Assembly (NCBI GenBank): GCA_002469605.1
Contig: DKMV01000352.1
Location: 1 to 8,944, forward strand
DNA: 8,944 nucleotides
Origin: Leclercia sp. UBA7405
Lineage (GTDB): Bacteria; Pseudomonadota; Gammaproteobacteria; Enterobacterales; Enterobacteriaceae
Reading direction: 5' to 3'
Each line of letters begins with the position of its first letter. Positions within the stretch are counted from its first letter, which is position 1. The notes below the pieces were generated by a model. It made no database searches, was not told where the DNA came from, and saw only the letters and a list, made by a program, of their open reading frames with translations. The position numbers were made by a program, and so were the translations under genes. Below are positions 1-5,676 of the stretch, one piece after another.

Positions 1-1
1 G

Positions 2-256
2 CACGACGTGAAGCCGCGCATCGCGGTGCGCAGCGGGCAATGGGACTTCCTGGCGGCCATGGTGCAGGCCGGGGTGGGTATTGCCATTTTGCCGCAGCCC
101 ATCTGCGAGCGGTTGGACAAAAATACCCTGCGCTGGATCCCGTTGGAGAGCGATCTGCGCTGGCAGCTGGGGATGATCTGGCGGGAGGGGGTCTATCTTT
201 CCCACAGCGCGCAGGCGTGGCTGACCTGCTGCGAAGGGTTCTGGGTTACGAGGTAA
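2..256 (+). CDS. LysR-family transcriptional regulator, C-terminal part (5' end outside window)
   Basis: The open frame enters from the left edge and ends at TAA, leaving about 84 residues. They resemble the last part of the LysR effector-binding domain. The run QAGVGIAILPQPICERL matches the usual LysR stretch in which a gly-rich 'aGvGia.lP' segment follows a 'v..g' helix. It is followed by a basic/aromatic strand (LRWQLGMIW) and a closing helix (SAQAWLTCCEGF). The helix-turn-helix half, and hence the start and the target specificity, lie outside the window. Upstream GTG or ATG codons inside this piece are internal, because the domain is already under way at the edge. The gene converges on yjcE and is closed by a strong hairpin terminator five bases past the stop. 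I recognise the family but not the specific member. Confidence 0.8.
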   Translation, partial: HDVKPRIAVRSGQWDFLAAMVQAGVGIAILPQPICERLDKNTLRWIPLESDLRWQLGMIWREGVYLSHSAQAWLTCCEGFWVTR

Positions 257-260
257 ATGC

Positions 261-289
261 AAAACGGTAACCGTCAGGTTACCGTTTTT
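261..289 (+). terminator. Intrinsic terminator of the LysR-type gene
   Basis: A perfect 12-bp stem, AAAACGGTAACC (261-272) with GGTTACCGTTTT (277-288), has a 4-base GTCA loop and runs into a five-T tract on the + strand. It begins five bases after the stop codon of the + strand regulator. The stem also starts with A residues, so a minus-strand transcript leaving yjcE would meet the same hairpin followed by TTTTGC. It may therefore act in both directions. Confidence 0.85.
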
Positions 290-298
290 AGTGTTTGC

Positions 299-333
299 AC
301 CCTCTCCCTGTGGGAGAGGGGCGGGGTGAGGGC
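299..333. repeat. Dispersed-repeat-like hairpin (REP-like, GC-rich)
   Basis: CCCTCTCCC (300-308) pairs perfectly with GGGAGAGGG (312-320) around a TGT loop and is followed by GCGGGGTGAGGGC. On the minus strand this reads as a 'GCCCTCACCCC...' block followed by the CCCTCTCCCACAGGGAGAGGG-type palindrome. I associate that arrangement with a family of intergenic repeats abundant in Enterobacter, Klebsiella and relatives. It sits between the convergent 3' ends of the LysR gene and yjcE, a typical REP-like location. Only one copy is in this window, so the repeat status rests on recognition rather than on copies seen here. Confidence 0.6.
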
Positions 334-351
334 ATCAGGCCGCATTTACGG

Positions 352-1998
352 CTACTTTTTCTCGATCAGCAGGGCTTCCATCAGGTCGAGATCGTGCAGC
401 AGTTTTTGCAGCGTCTCGTTGCTGATCTCACGGGTAGCGCGCAGGTGGTACAGCTCGGCACGCTCGGCGCGCAGCGCCGCCAGGCGGAAGCGGCGCTCCA
501 GGTTCTCTTCCATCATTGAGCTTTCGGCGTCGTTGCGCCCGTCCGCACGCCGGCGCAGGTTACCGATCACCCGCGAACTCACCTCTTTCAGCAGCTGATT
601 ATCGATGTTCTCTTCGGTATCGGCCGCCAGCCGCTCTTCCATCTTCTGAATGGTGACAATCGCCACTTCGGCGGTCGCCGCCCGGGCAATACGCGCCTCT
701 TTATGCTGCTGAACGTGGTCCGCTACTTCCATATGTTGCAGCAGGATCGGCAGCATCACCACGCCGACAAACAGCGAGAAGAGGATCACCCCTGCGGCGA
801 GGAACACCAGCTCGTAGCGCGCCGGGAAGACGTCTCCGGTCGGCAGCAGCAGCGGAATGGAGAGCACACCGGCGAGGGTGATCGCCCCACGCACCCCGGC
901 GAAGGTGGAGATCAGCAGCTCGCGGGTAGTCCAGCTGCCAAACTCCATCGGCTTGTTCTTCAGGAAGCGCACGCTGAACCTTTTCATGGTCCATAGCCAG
1001 CCGAAACGCACCAGCATCAGGGCGGCGTAGATCAGCACGATATCGGTAAACAGCATCCAGGTTTCAACGTTGGGATCGGCCTCTGCCGCCACCAGCGACG
1101 ACTCCAGAATGCCCGGCAATTGCAGGCCCAGCAGCAGGAAGACCATGCCGTTAAAGACAAACTCCAGCATTGACCAGGTGCTGTTGGCTCGCAGGCGCAT
1201 CGCCAGCGGCGCGCGGCGCATTACGCCCGCACGGGTGATGGTCATCCCGGCCGCCACCGCCGCCAGAATGCCCGATACGCCAATGTGTTCCGCAATCAGG
1301 TAAGAGGCGAACGGCAGCAGGAACAGCAGCACAATCTGGGTAGCCGGCTCATCGCCGCCCCAGCGGCTGAGGAAGCCCAGCGAGCGGCCATACAGCCAGC
1401 TCACTACAAAGCCTGCCAGGATCCCGCCAATCGCCACCTTCAGGAACTCAAGGCTGGCGCCACCGACGGTGAAGACCATGGTGCCCATCGCCACGGCGAC
1501 GGCAAATTTAAGGGCGACCAGGCCGGAGGCGTCGTTCATCAGCGCCTCGCCCTGCAAAATGCCCATGATTTTTTTCGGGATGCGCCCTTCGCCCACGATC
1601 CCCGAGAGCGCCACGGCGTCGGTAGGAGAGAGCACCGCGGCCAGCGCAAAGGCCGGTATCAGCGGGATACCCGGCACCACCCAGTAGATGAGAAAACCGA
1701 TGCCGACCACGGTGACCACCACCAGCGCCAGCGCCAGCCCTAAGATCTCGCGGCCGTGCTCCAGAAACTCACGGGTGGGGGTTTTCCAGCCGTCGGCAAA
1801 GAGCAGCGGCGGAATAAACAGGACCAGAAACAGCTCGGGATCGAACTCGACGTGCAGGCCAAAGGTTGGCCACGCCAGCAGCGCCCCGATGGCGATCTGC
1901 ATGAGCGGTAGCGGTAGCTGGAAGGGCAATACGCGTGTGATTACCCCGGAGAGTGAGACCACAAGGGTCATGATGAGTATTGTGAAGAAGATTTCCAT
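352..1998 (-). CDS. yjcE: CPA1-family Na+/H+ antiporter YjcE
   Basis: This 548-residue protein is nearly identical in sequence and length to E. coli YjcE (about 549 aa), a predicted inner-membrane cation/proton antiporter of the CPA1 family. The first roughly 420 residues are hydrophobic, with about a dozen membrane segments. They carry the CPA1 ion-site motifs: SPTDAVAL with Asp127, and EALMNDASGL with Asn155-Asp156. After residue about 420 the chain becomes charged and helical (heptad-like Glu/Arg/Leu to the end), a cytoplasmic regulatory tail. The start is supported by AGGGA four bases upstream of the ATG. A ghxP terminator separates the gene from ghxP, so it probably has its own promoter in 1999-2100. 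A TAGAAT there (minus strand) is a possible -10 box, but no good -35 is seen. The transported ion has not been proved from sequence. Confidence 0.95.
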   Translation of the reverse strand: MEIFFTILIMTLVVSLSGVITRVLPFQLPLPLMQIAIGALLAWPTFGLHVEFDPELFLVLFIPPLLFADGWKTPTREFLEHGREILGLALALVVVTVVGIGFLIYWVVPGIPLIPAFALAAVLSPTDAVALSGIVGEGRIPKKIMGILQGEALMNDASGLVALKFAVAVAMGTMVFTVGGASLEFLKVAIGGILAGFVVSWLYGRSLGFLSRWGGDEPATQIVLLFLLPFASYLIAEHIGVSGILAAVAAGMTITRAGVMRRAPLAMRLRANSTWSMLEFVFNGMVFLLLGLQLPGILESSLVAAEADPNVETWMLFTDIVLIYAALMLVRFGWLWTMKRFSVRFLKNKPMEFGSWTTRELLISTFAGVRGAITLAGVLSIPLLLPTGDVFPARYELVFLAAGVILFSLFVGVVMLPILLQHMEVADHVQQHKEARIARAATAEVAIVTIQKMEERLAADTEENIDNQLLKEVSSRVIGNLRRRADGRNDAESSMMEENLERRFRLAALRAERAELYHLRATREISNETLQKLLHDLDLMEALLIEKK

Positions 1999-2100
1999 GC
2001 GTTCCCTGTTTGCTGCGTTTCTTGTAAACCTAACTCAAGGCGTCGTGCCTTTTATTCTATCTTCAAAAGAGTAACGCAAATGGCAACCAGATGTGGTCCG

Positions 2101-2134
2101 AAAATAAAAACGGGCGGCCATCGCCACCCGTTTT
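2101..2134 (-). terminator. Intrinsic terminator of ghxP
   Basis: On the minus strand, AAAACGGG then GGC pairs with GCC then CCCGTTTT around a 4-base loop, with one internal mismatch (+ strand positions 2115 and 2126). It is followed by TTTTTATTTT. It lies about 17 bases after the ghxP stop codon. On the + strand only four Ts follow, so it reads as one-directional. It separates ghxP from yjcE, arguing against simple cotranscription. Confidence 0.85.
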
Positions 2135-2151
2135 AGCAGGAATGGTCAAAA

Positions 2152-3501
2152 TTAAATTGCCCAGCCGCCCGCGTAGAAGGCCACCAGCGCCACGGCGATC
2201 ACCACGGTGCCGATGTTCAGCTTGCGCCATTCGCCCGATACCAGACGACCAATCACCAGCGAGGCGAAACCGATCATGATGCCGGTTACGATGTTACAGG
2301 TCAGCACGATCAAGACCGCGGTGATCAGCCCCGCCATCGCATCGACAAAATCGGCAAAGTCGATTTTCGCCACGTTGCTCAGCATCAGCAGGCCAACGTA
2401 CATCAGCGCCGGTGCGGTGGCGTAAGCCGGCACCAGGTAAGAGAGCGGGGAGAGGAAGAGGATCAGCAAGAACAGCACGCCAACGGTGATTGCCGTCAGG
2501 CCGGTTTTGCCGCCCGCCGCCGTACCCGCTGCGGATTCAATGTACACTGCCGCCGGGGCCGCACCGACCAGGCCGGAGAAGACGCTGCTCAGGGAGTCGG
2601 TGGTCAGCGCTTTGCCGCCATCGATAATCTGGCCGTCTTTATCCAGCAGGTTTGCCTGGCCCGCGACCGCACGGATGGTGCCGGTGGCGTCGAATACCGC
2701 GGTCATCACCAGCGCCAGCACGCTCGGCAGAACCAGCGGGTTGAGCGCGCCCACGATATCCAGACTGCCAATCAAAGAGTTGCCCTGCTCATCGCTGAGG
2801 GATGGCATGGCGAAAATACCGGAGAAGTGCACGGCTGGGTCAAAAATCAGCCCCACAATGGAGACGCCGATAATGGTCAGCAGAATGCCGCCCGGTACCT
2901 TCAGTTTTTCCAGGCCGATAATAACGGCGAGGCCAATCAGGGACATGATCACCGGGAAGCTGGCGAAGTGGCCCAGCGCAACCGGCAGCCCGTCCAGCGG
3001 GTTCTTGACTACCAGACCCACGCCGTTGGCGGCAATCAGCAGCAGGAACAGGCCGATACCGATCCCGGTACCGTGCGCCACGCCCTGCGGCAGGTTGCGC
3101 AAGATCCAGCTACGAATACCGGTGGCGGAGATAACCGTGAAGAGCACGCCCATCAGGAAGACGGCGCCCAGCGCCACGGGCACGCTAATCTGCTGGCCCA
3201 GTACCAGGCTAAAGGCGGTGAAGGCGGTCAGCGAGATAGCGCAACCGATCGCCAGCGGCAGGTTTGCCCACAGGCCCATCACAATCGAGCCCACACCTGC
3301 TACCAGACAGGTAGCCACAAATACCGCTGCCGGTGGGAAACCCGCTTTACCCAGCATGCCCGGTACCACGATCACCGAGTAGACCATTGCCAGGAAGGTT
3401 GTCAGACCGGCAAGGACCTCCTGACGCACGGTGCTGCCGCGAGCAGAAATTTTAAACATGGCGTCGAGCGAGCCGCCATTACGCGCAGATGGCGTAGACA
3501 T
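2152..3501 (-). CDS. ghxP: High-affinity guanine/hypoxanthine permease GhxP
   Basis: The 449-residue protein matches E. coli GhxP (YjcD) along its whole length. GhxP is a proton-coupled inner-membrane importer of guanine and hypoxanthine in the AzgA-like branch of the nucleobase transporters. Visible marks are about a dozen hydrophobic segments, the substrate-region motif FDATGT (270-275), and the segment [13 protein letters not shown] with Glu322. I start at the ATG giving [10 protein letters not shown], which equals the E. coli start and has AGGGG nine bases upstream. The in-frame ATG nine bases earlier (position 3510) touches that AGGGG and is too close to use it. An upstream promoter with a PurR-like operator over its -10 region suggests repression when purines are plentiful, fitting purine salvage. 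A terminator follows the gene. Confidence 0.96.
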   Translation of the reverse strand: MSTPSARNGGSLDAMFKISARGSTVRQEVLAGLTTFLAMVYSVIVVPGMLGKAGFPPAAVFVATCLVAGVGSIVMGLWANLPLAIGCAISLTAFTAFSLVLGQQISVPVALGAVFLMGVLFTVISATGIRSWILRNLPQGVAHGTGIGIGLFLLLIAANGVGLVVKNPLDGLPVALGHFASFPVIMSLIGLAVIIGLEKLKVPGGILLTIIGVSIVGLIFDPAVHFSGIFAMPSLSDEQGNSLIGSLDIVGALNPLVLPSVLALVMTAVFDATGTIRAVAGQANLLDKDGQIIDGGKALTTDSLSSVFSGLVGAAPAAVYIESAAGTAAGGKTGLTAITVGVLFLLILFLSPLSYLVPAYATAPALMYVGLLMLSNVAKIDFADFVDAMAGLITAVLIVLTCNIVTGIMIGFASLVIGRLVSGEWRKLNIGTVVIAVALVAFYAGGWAI

Positions 3502-3618
3502 AGAAAACATCCCCTGAAGATTTTTATCATTCGTTTAGTAAGCGTGGTGGAGACTCCACTGCCAGCGAAACGTCTAATCCATGTGCTGCGTTTGCGACGA
3601 AAAGGGGCGCCACAAAAA

Positions 3619-3634
3619 AAGCAAACGTTTAGCT
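3619..3634. promoter_or_regulatory. PurR-like site, downstream of the predicted ghxP promoter
   Basis: AAGCAAACGTTTAGCT matches the PurR operator pattern (ANGCAANCGNTTNCNT) in its left half and in the central CG and TT. It departs in the right half (AG where NC is expected). It lies about 40 bases into the predicted ghxP leader, 46 bp centre to centre from the site over the -10 box. Confidence 0.5.
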
Positions 3635-3664
3635 CCGCGCTTAAAAAAACGGGTGGTGAAATTA

Positions 3665-3703
3665 AGGCAAACGATTATCCAGCCTTCTGGCGGGCCTTTT
3701 CAA
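3665..3703 (-). promoter_or_regulatory. Predicted ghxP promoter overlapped by a PurR-like operator
   Basis: Read on the minus strand, TTGAAA (3698-3703) and GATAAT (3674-3679) are separated by 18 bp, each one base from the sigma-70 consensus. The start of transcription would fall near 3667, giving a leader of about 166 bases before ghxP. The 16-mer AGGCAAACGATTATCC (3665-3680) resembles the PurR operator (GCAAACG with a partial second half) and covers the -10 box and start point, the position expected of a repressor. ghxP (yjcD) is a member of the purine regulon in E. coli; that link is established knowledge, while the site assignment here is mine. Confidence 0.65.
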
Positions 3704-3763
3704 CTTAACTTTGCTCTTTTTCACATAAATTCACTTATGGCGCTGAAGAAATAGCCAGAGGAT

Positions 3764-3779
3764 GCGCAAACGTTATCGT
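3764..3779. promoter_or_regulatory. PurR-like site, distal
   Basis: GCGCAAACGTTATCGT differs from an idealised PurR operator (ACGCAAACGTTTTCGT) at two positions only, making it the closest match of the three in this gap. It lies 22 bases past the gst stop codon and about 60 bp upstream of the -35 box of the predicted ghxP promoter. Confidence 0.5.
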
Positions 3780-3801
3780 GAATGCGCAAAGTGGCAACAA
3801 A

Positions 3802-4473
3802 TTACTTCTCGCCGGGGAGTTCAAACGGCCCGCCCTGCTCAATCGCCCGCTGCCAGCCCGGACGCTGCTCAACCTTTTTCTTCCACGCCTGCAGGTGGGG
3901 CAGATCGTCAATGCCGCCGCGCGCCAGCAGGGCGAAAACCGGAAAACTCATCTGAATATCCGCCATGCTGAGATGCTCGCCGGCAAACCAGCTGTGGGTA
4001 GAGAGCCAGGACTCAAGGTAACGGGCATGGGTTTCGAGCTGTTTATTGAGGTAAGCCTTCTGTACCCCCTGCCCCAGCATTTTGCCTATCGAACGCAGCC
4101 CGAAAGGCACCGGCGGTTTGCCGAGGCTGGAAAAGACCAGCTTCATCATCAGCAAGGGCATCAGCGAACCTTCGGCATAGTGGAGCCAGAAGCGGTAGTC
4201 CAGCTTCTGCTCAGGGTTAACGGGCTTGAGCTGCGACGCGCTGTCGTAGGTCTCCTGTAAATATTCCAGGATCGCGCCGGACTCCGCGAGGATCAGACCG
4301 TTATCCTCCACCACCGGCGATTTCCCCAGCGGGTGGATCTTTTTCAGCGCCGGGGGCGCCAGCATGGTTTTTTCACGCTCGTAGCGAACAATCTGGTAAG
4401 GCTGCGAGAGCTCTTCCAGCGCCCAGAGGACGCGTTGGGATCGGGATTTATTGAGATGGTGAACCGTAATCAT
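3802..4473 (-). CDS. Glutathione S-transferase, Gtt1-like
   Basis: This 223-residue cytosolic enzyme has the two-domain GST build: a thioredoxin-like N-terminal domain (about 1-80) and an all-helical C-terminal domain. HHLNKSRSQRVLW (5-17) holds the probable catalytic or activating Ser10/Ser12. IHPLGKSPVVED carries the cis-proline Pro53, and ESGAI (Glu64-Ser65) is the motif that holds the gamma-glutamyl part of glutathione. Phrases such as APPALKKIHPLG and AEGSLMPLLM strongly recall yeast Gtt1, a GST with transferase and peroxidase activity. The start at MITVHH is fixed by AGGAG six bases upstream; an in-frame ATG 31 codons earlier has no such support and would place a basic tail before the fold. 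The gene is absent from this locus in E. coli K-12. Its place beside soxR suggests a role in redox or electrophile defence, but the substrate is unknown. Confidence 0.9.
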   Translation of the reverse strand: MITVHHLNKSRSQRVLWALEELSQPYQIVRYEREKTMLAPPALKKIHPLGKSPVVEDNGLILAESGAILEYLQETYDSASQLKPVNPEQKLDYRFWLHYAEGSLMPLLMMKLVFSSLGKPPVPFGLRSIGKMLGQGVQKAYLNKQLETHARYLESWLSTHSWFAGEHLSMADIQMSFPVFALLARGGIDDLPHLQAWKKKVEQRPGWQRAIEQGGPFELPGEK

Positions 4474-4501
4474 GGTCGTCTCCTGAGATTCATACAAACT
4501 C

Positions 4502-4531
4502 ACTATAGAAAATTGCACAACCTGGCGAAAA
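4502..4531 (-). promoter_or_regulatory. Possible gst promoter with a weak SoxS-box-like element
   Basis: On the minus strand TATAGT (4502-4507) is a fair -10 box, 28 bases before the gst ATG. At 17-bp spacing the -35 position (4525-4530) reads TTTCGC, which is poor, as in activator-dependent promoters. Overlapping it on the + strand, ATTGCACAACCTGGCGAAAA (4512-4531) has the full ATTGCAC half of the SoxS/MarA box but only a shifted second half. The call is tentative. Confidence 0.3.
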
Positions 4532-4559
4532 AATTTTGGCGAGATTTTGCTCAATGCCG

Positions 4560-4588
4560 CTGGCAAAGAGAGGCGTCCTGGATAGACT
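4560..4588 (+). promoter_or_regulatory. Predicted SraL promoter
   Basis: TAGACT (4583-4588), followed directly by TAA, resembles the extended -10 of sigma-S-type promoters (TATACTTAA). A modest -35-like CTGGCA (4560-4565) sits 17 bp upstream. The start would fall near 4595, giving an RNA of about 141 bases that ends at the hairpin before soxR, the reported SraL size. Salmonella SraL is known to depend on sigma S. Confidence 0.55.
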
Positions 4589-4594
4589 TAAAGT

Positions 4595-4735
4595 GTCAGC
4601 ACAAACCGGAACCTCCAAACAGCTCGACTGAGGGGTGCTGATGTCGGGGGAAACCCTCCTGTGAACAGAACGGGATAGAGCGAAAGACAGAGACCGGAAA
4701 CAAACTAAAGCGCCTTTTTGGCGCTTTAGTTTTTT
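4595..4735 (+). ncRNA. sraL: SraL (RyjA) small regulatory RNA
   Basis: Position, orientation and length match SraL of E. coli and Salmonella, which lies tail-to-tail with soxR, is about 140 bases long and shares soxR's terminator. SraL is an Hfq-dependent, sigma-S-linked sRNA reported in Salmonella to repress trigger factor (tig) and to act on rho mRNA. In the sequence, TCAGCAC (4596-4602) can pair with GTGCTGA (4635-4641) as a 5' stem. A GGGGGAAACCC stretch follows, then an unstructured purine-rich segment (about 4660-4704), then a 10-13 bp terminator stem and a six-T tail (4730-4735), suitable for Hfq. The 5' end is inferred from the promoter-like TAGACTTAA. The body has no convincing reading frame with a ribosome site. 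Target pairing was not tested. Confidence 0.8.
4702..4735. terminator. Bidirectional terminator shared by soxR and SraL
   Basis: CTAAAGCGCC (4705-4714) pairs perfectly with GGCGCTTTAG (4720-4729) around a T5 loop, and flanking AAA/TTT can extend the stem to 13 bp. The + strand ends in six Ts (for SraL). The minus strand ends in TTTGTTT (for soxR), whose TAA stop (4734-4736) touches the hairpin. Confidence 0.9.
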
Positions 4736-5204
4736 ATGCGTTCTGGGCATCGTCCTCCAGCAGACGCGCCCCGGTCCCCTGTTCGCCCAGCCGGTCGCCG
4801 GGGTTACGCAACGGACAGTCGCTGCGCGACAGGCAGCCGCAGCCAATACAGCCGTCAAGCTCATCGCGCAGAGCCACCAGGGTGTGAATGCGGCGATCCA
4901 GCTCTTCGCGCCACTGGGACGAGAGCTGTTTCCACTCTCTGGCGCTCAGGCTATGCCCCTCCGGCAGGACGCCTAACGCATCGCCGATGGTCGCAAGAGG
5001 AATGCCTATCCGCTGAGCAATCTTAATGATCGCCACATAGCGCAGCACATCACGAGTATAGCGTCGCTGGTTGCCGGCGTTGCGAATACTTTTGATTAAG
5101 CCTTTGCTTTCATAGAAATGCAGCGCTGAGACCGCCACCCCGCTACGCTTTGCCACCTCGCCAGGCGTCAGCAGCGCTTTAATACGCGGTAATTTCTTTT
5201 CCAT
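4734..5204 (-). CDS. soxR: Redox-sensing MerR-family activator SoxR
   Basis: This 156-residue protein matches E. coli SoxR (154 aa). SoxR is a dimeric [2Fe-2S] regulator that, when oxidised by redox-cycling compounds or nitric oxide, untwists the soxS promoter and switches it on. An N-terminal winged helix ([23 protein letters not shown], quoted in parts: [10 protein letters not shown] at 13-22, HFYESKG at 29-35) is followed by the long dimerisation helix (about 85-118). The cluster motif [12 protein letters not shown] supplies all four ligands, Cys119, Cys122, Cys124 and Cys130. The ATG has AGAGG four bases upstream. The gene is divergent from soxS with only 97 bp between, and the SoxR operator lies 12 bases before its own start codon, so autoregulation is built in. 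The 3' end abuts the shared SraL terminator. Confidence 0.97.
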   Translation of the reverse strand: MEKKLPRIKALLTPGEVAKRSGVAVSALHFYESKGLIKSIRNAGNQRRYTRDVLRYVAIIKIAQRIGIPLATIGDALGVLPEGHSLSAREWKQLSSQWREELDRRIHTLVALRDELDGCIGCGCLSRSDCPLRNPGDRLGEQGTGARLLEDDAQNA

Positions 5205-5212
5205 AAAACCTC

Positions 5213-5243
5213 TTTACCTCAAGTTAACTTGAGGAATTATACT
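5213..5243 (+). promoter_or_regulatory. soxS promoter with SoxR operator
   Basis: The perfect 18-bp palindrome CCTCAAGTTAACTTGAGG (5217-5234) is the classical SoxR box. It lies in the spacer between -35 TTTACC (5213-5218) and -10 TATACT (5238-5243). That spacer is 19 bp, the over-long spacing that MerR-family activators correct by distorting DNA. The arrangement is the same as in E. coli, so soxS should be silent until SoxR is oxidised. Confidence 0.95.
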
Positions 5244-5301
5244 CCCCCGCAGACAAAACGACGAACAACCGATACAGGTTTATCCGAAGAGAGGCAGTTT
5301 T

Positions 5302-5676
5302 ATGTCACATCAGCAGATTATTGAGACCCTTATCGAATGGATTGATGAACACATCGATCAGCCGTTAAACATTGACGTGGTGGCAAAAAAGTCGGGTTAC
5401 TCGAAGTGGTACTTGCAGAGAATGTTCCGCAACGTGATGCGCCAGACGCTGGGCGAGTATATTCGCCAGCGCCGGTTGCTGCTGGCCGCCCAGGCGCTGC
5501 GCACCAGCCAGCGGCCGATTTTTGATATCGCGATGGATTTAGGCTACGTCTCGCAGCAAACCTTCTCCCGCGTGTTCCGCCGCGAGTTCGATCGCACGCC
5601 GAGCGATTATCGCCATCAGGTTAATGAATGGCGCGGGCAACCGGCGCGTCAGCAGGCTGGAGCTGCCAGCTCATAA
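5302..5676 (+). CDS. soxS: Superoxide-response AraC-family activator SoxS, with C-terminal extension
   Basis: Residues 1-106 align with E. coli SoxS (107 aa in total), the small AraC/XylS-type activator that binds soxboxes and turns on sodA, fumC, zwf, acrAB and other defence genes. Two helix-turn-helix units are visible, about residues 25-45 (VVAKKSGYSKWYLQRMFR) and 75-95 (IAMDLGYVSQQTFSRVFRR). The start has AGAGG seven bases upstream. The reading continues 17 residues past the E. coli end, as NEWRGQPARQQAGAASS. The added tail is polar and fits no AraC motif. This makes the gene overlap the last 56 bases of pdeC on the other strand. One extra T at 5621-5622 would end the protein at residue 107 with tandem TAA TGA stops, so the tail may come from a single-base deletion or a sequencing slip. 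No terminator is seen after soxS. Confidence 0.95.
   Translation: MSHQQIIETLIEWIDEHIDQPLNIDVVAKKSGYSKWYLQRMFRNVMRQTLGEYIRQRRLLLAAQALRTSQRPIFDIAMDLGYVSQQTFSRVFRREFDRTPSDYRHQVNEWRGQPARQQAGAASS

Noticed and set aside
1285..1743. + strand open frame of 152 codons opposite yjcE
   Set aside because: It is rich in His, Asp, Gln and Arg, as expected from the complement of a hydrophobic coding sequence, and resembles no family.
3502..3510. Alternative ghxP start giving MFSMSTPS
   Set aside because: Its ATG directly touches the AGGGG ribosome site. The next ATG has nine-base spacing and equals the E. coli start.
3547..3559. Palindrome GTGGAGACTCCAC in the ghxP leader as an attenuator or riboswitch
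   Set aside because: It has only 6-bp arms with a one-base centre, no T-run and no purine-riboswitch core. Purine riboswitches are not the known control of this gene in enterobacteria.
3665..3690. AAGGC...GCCTT inverted repeat as a gst terminator
   Set aside because: The arms are only five bases with a 13-base loop and no T-run on the minus strand. The stretch is better explained by the ghxP promoter.
2486..3708. Two long + strand open frames (about 293-298 codons) opposite ghxP
   Set aside because: They lie antisense to a clear, E. coli-identical permease, lack ribosome sites and have the low-complexity composition of shadows of a GC-rich membrane protein gene.
4474..4566. A 31-residue N-terminal extension of the glutathione S-transferase from an upstream ATG
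   Set aside because: The ATG at 4473 has AGGAG at ideal spacing and begins exactly at the first strand of the thioredoxin fold. The extension covers the promoter region.
4490..4864. Minus-strand frame of 124 codons running from soxR into gst upstream DNA
   Set aside because: It overlaps soxR in another frame and crosses the SraL sequence and its terminator. There is no family resemblance and no ribosome site.
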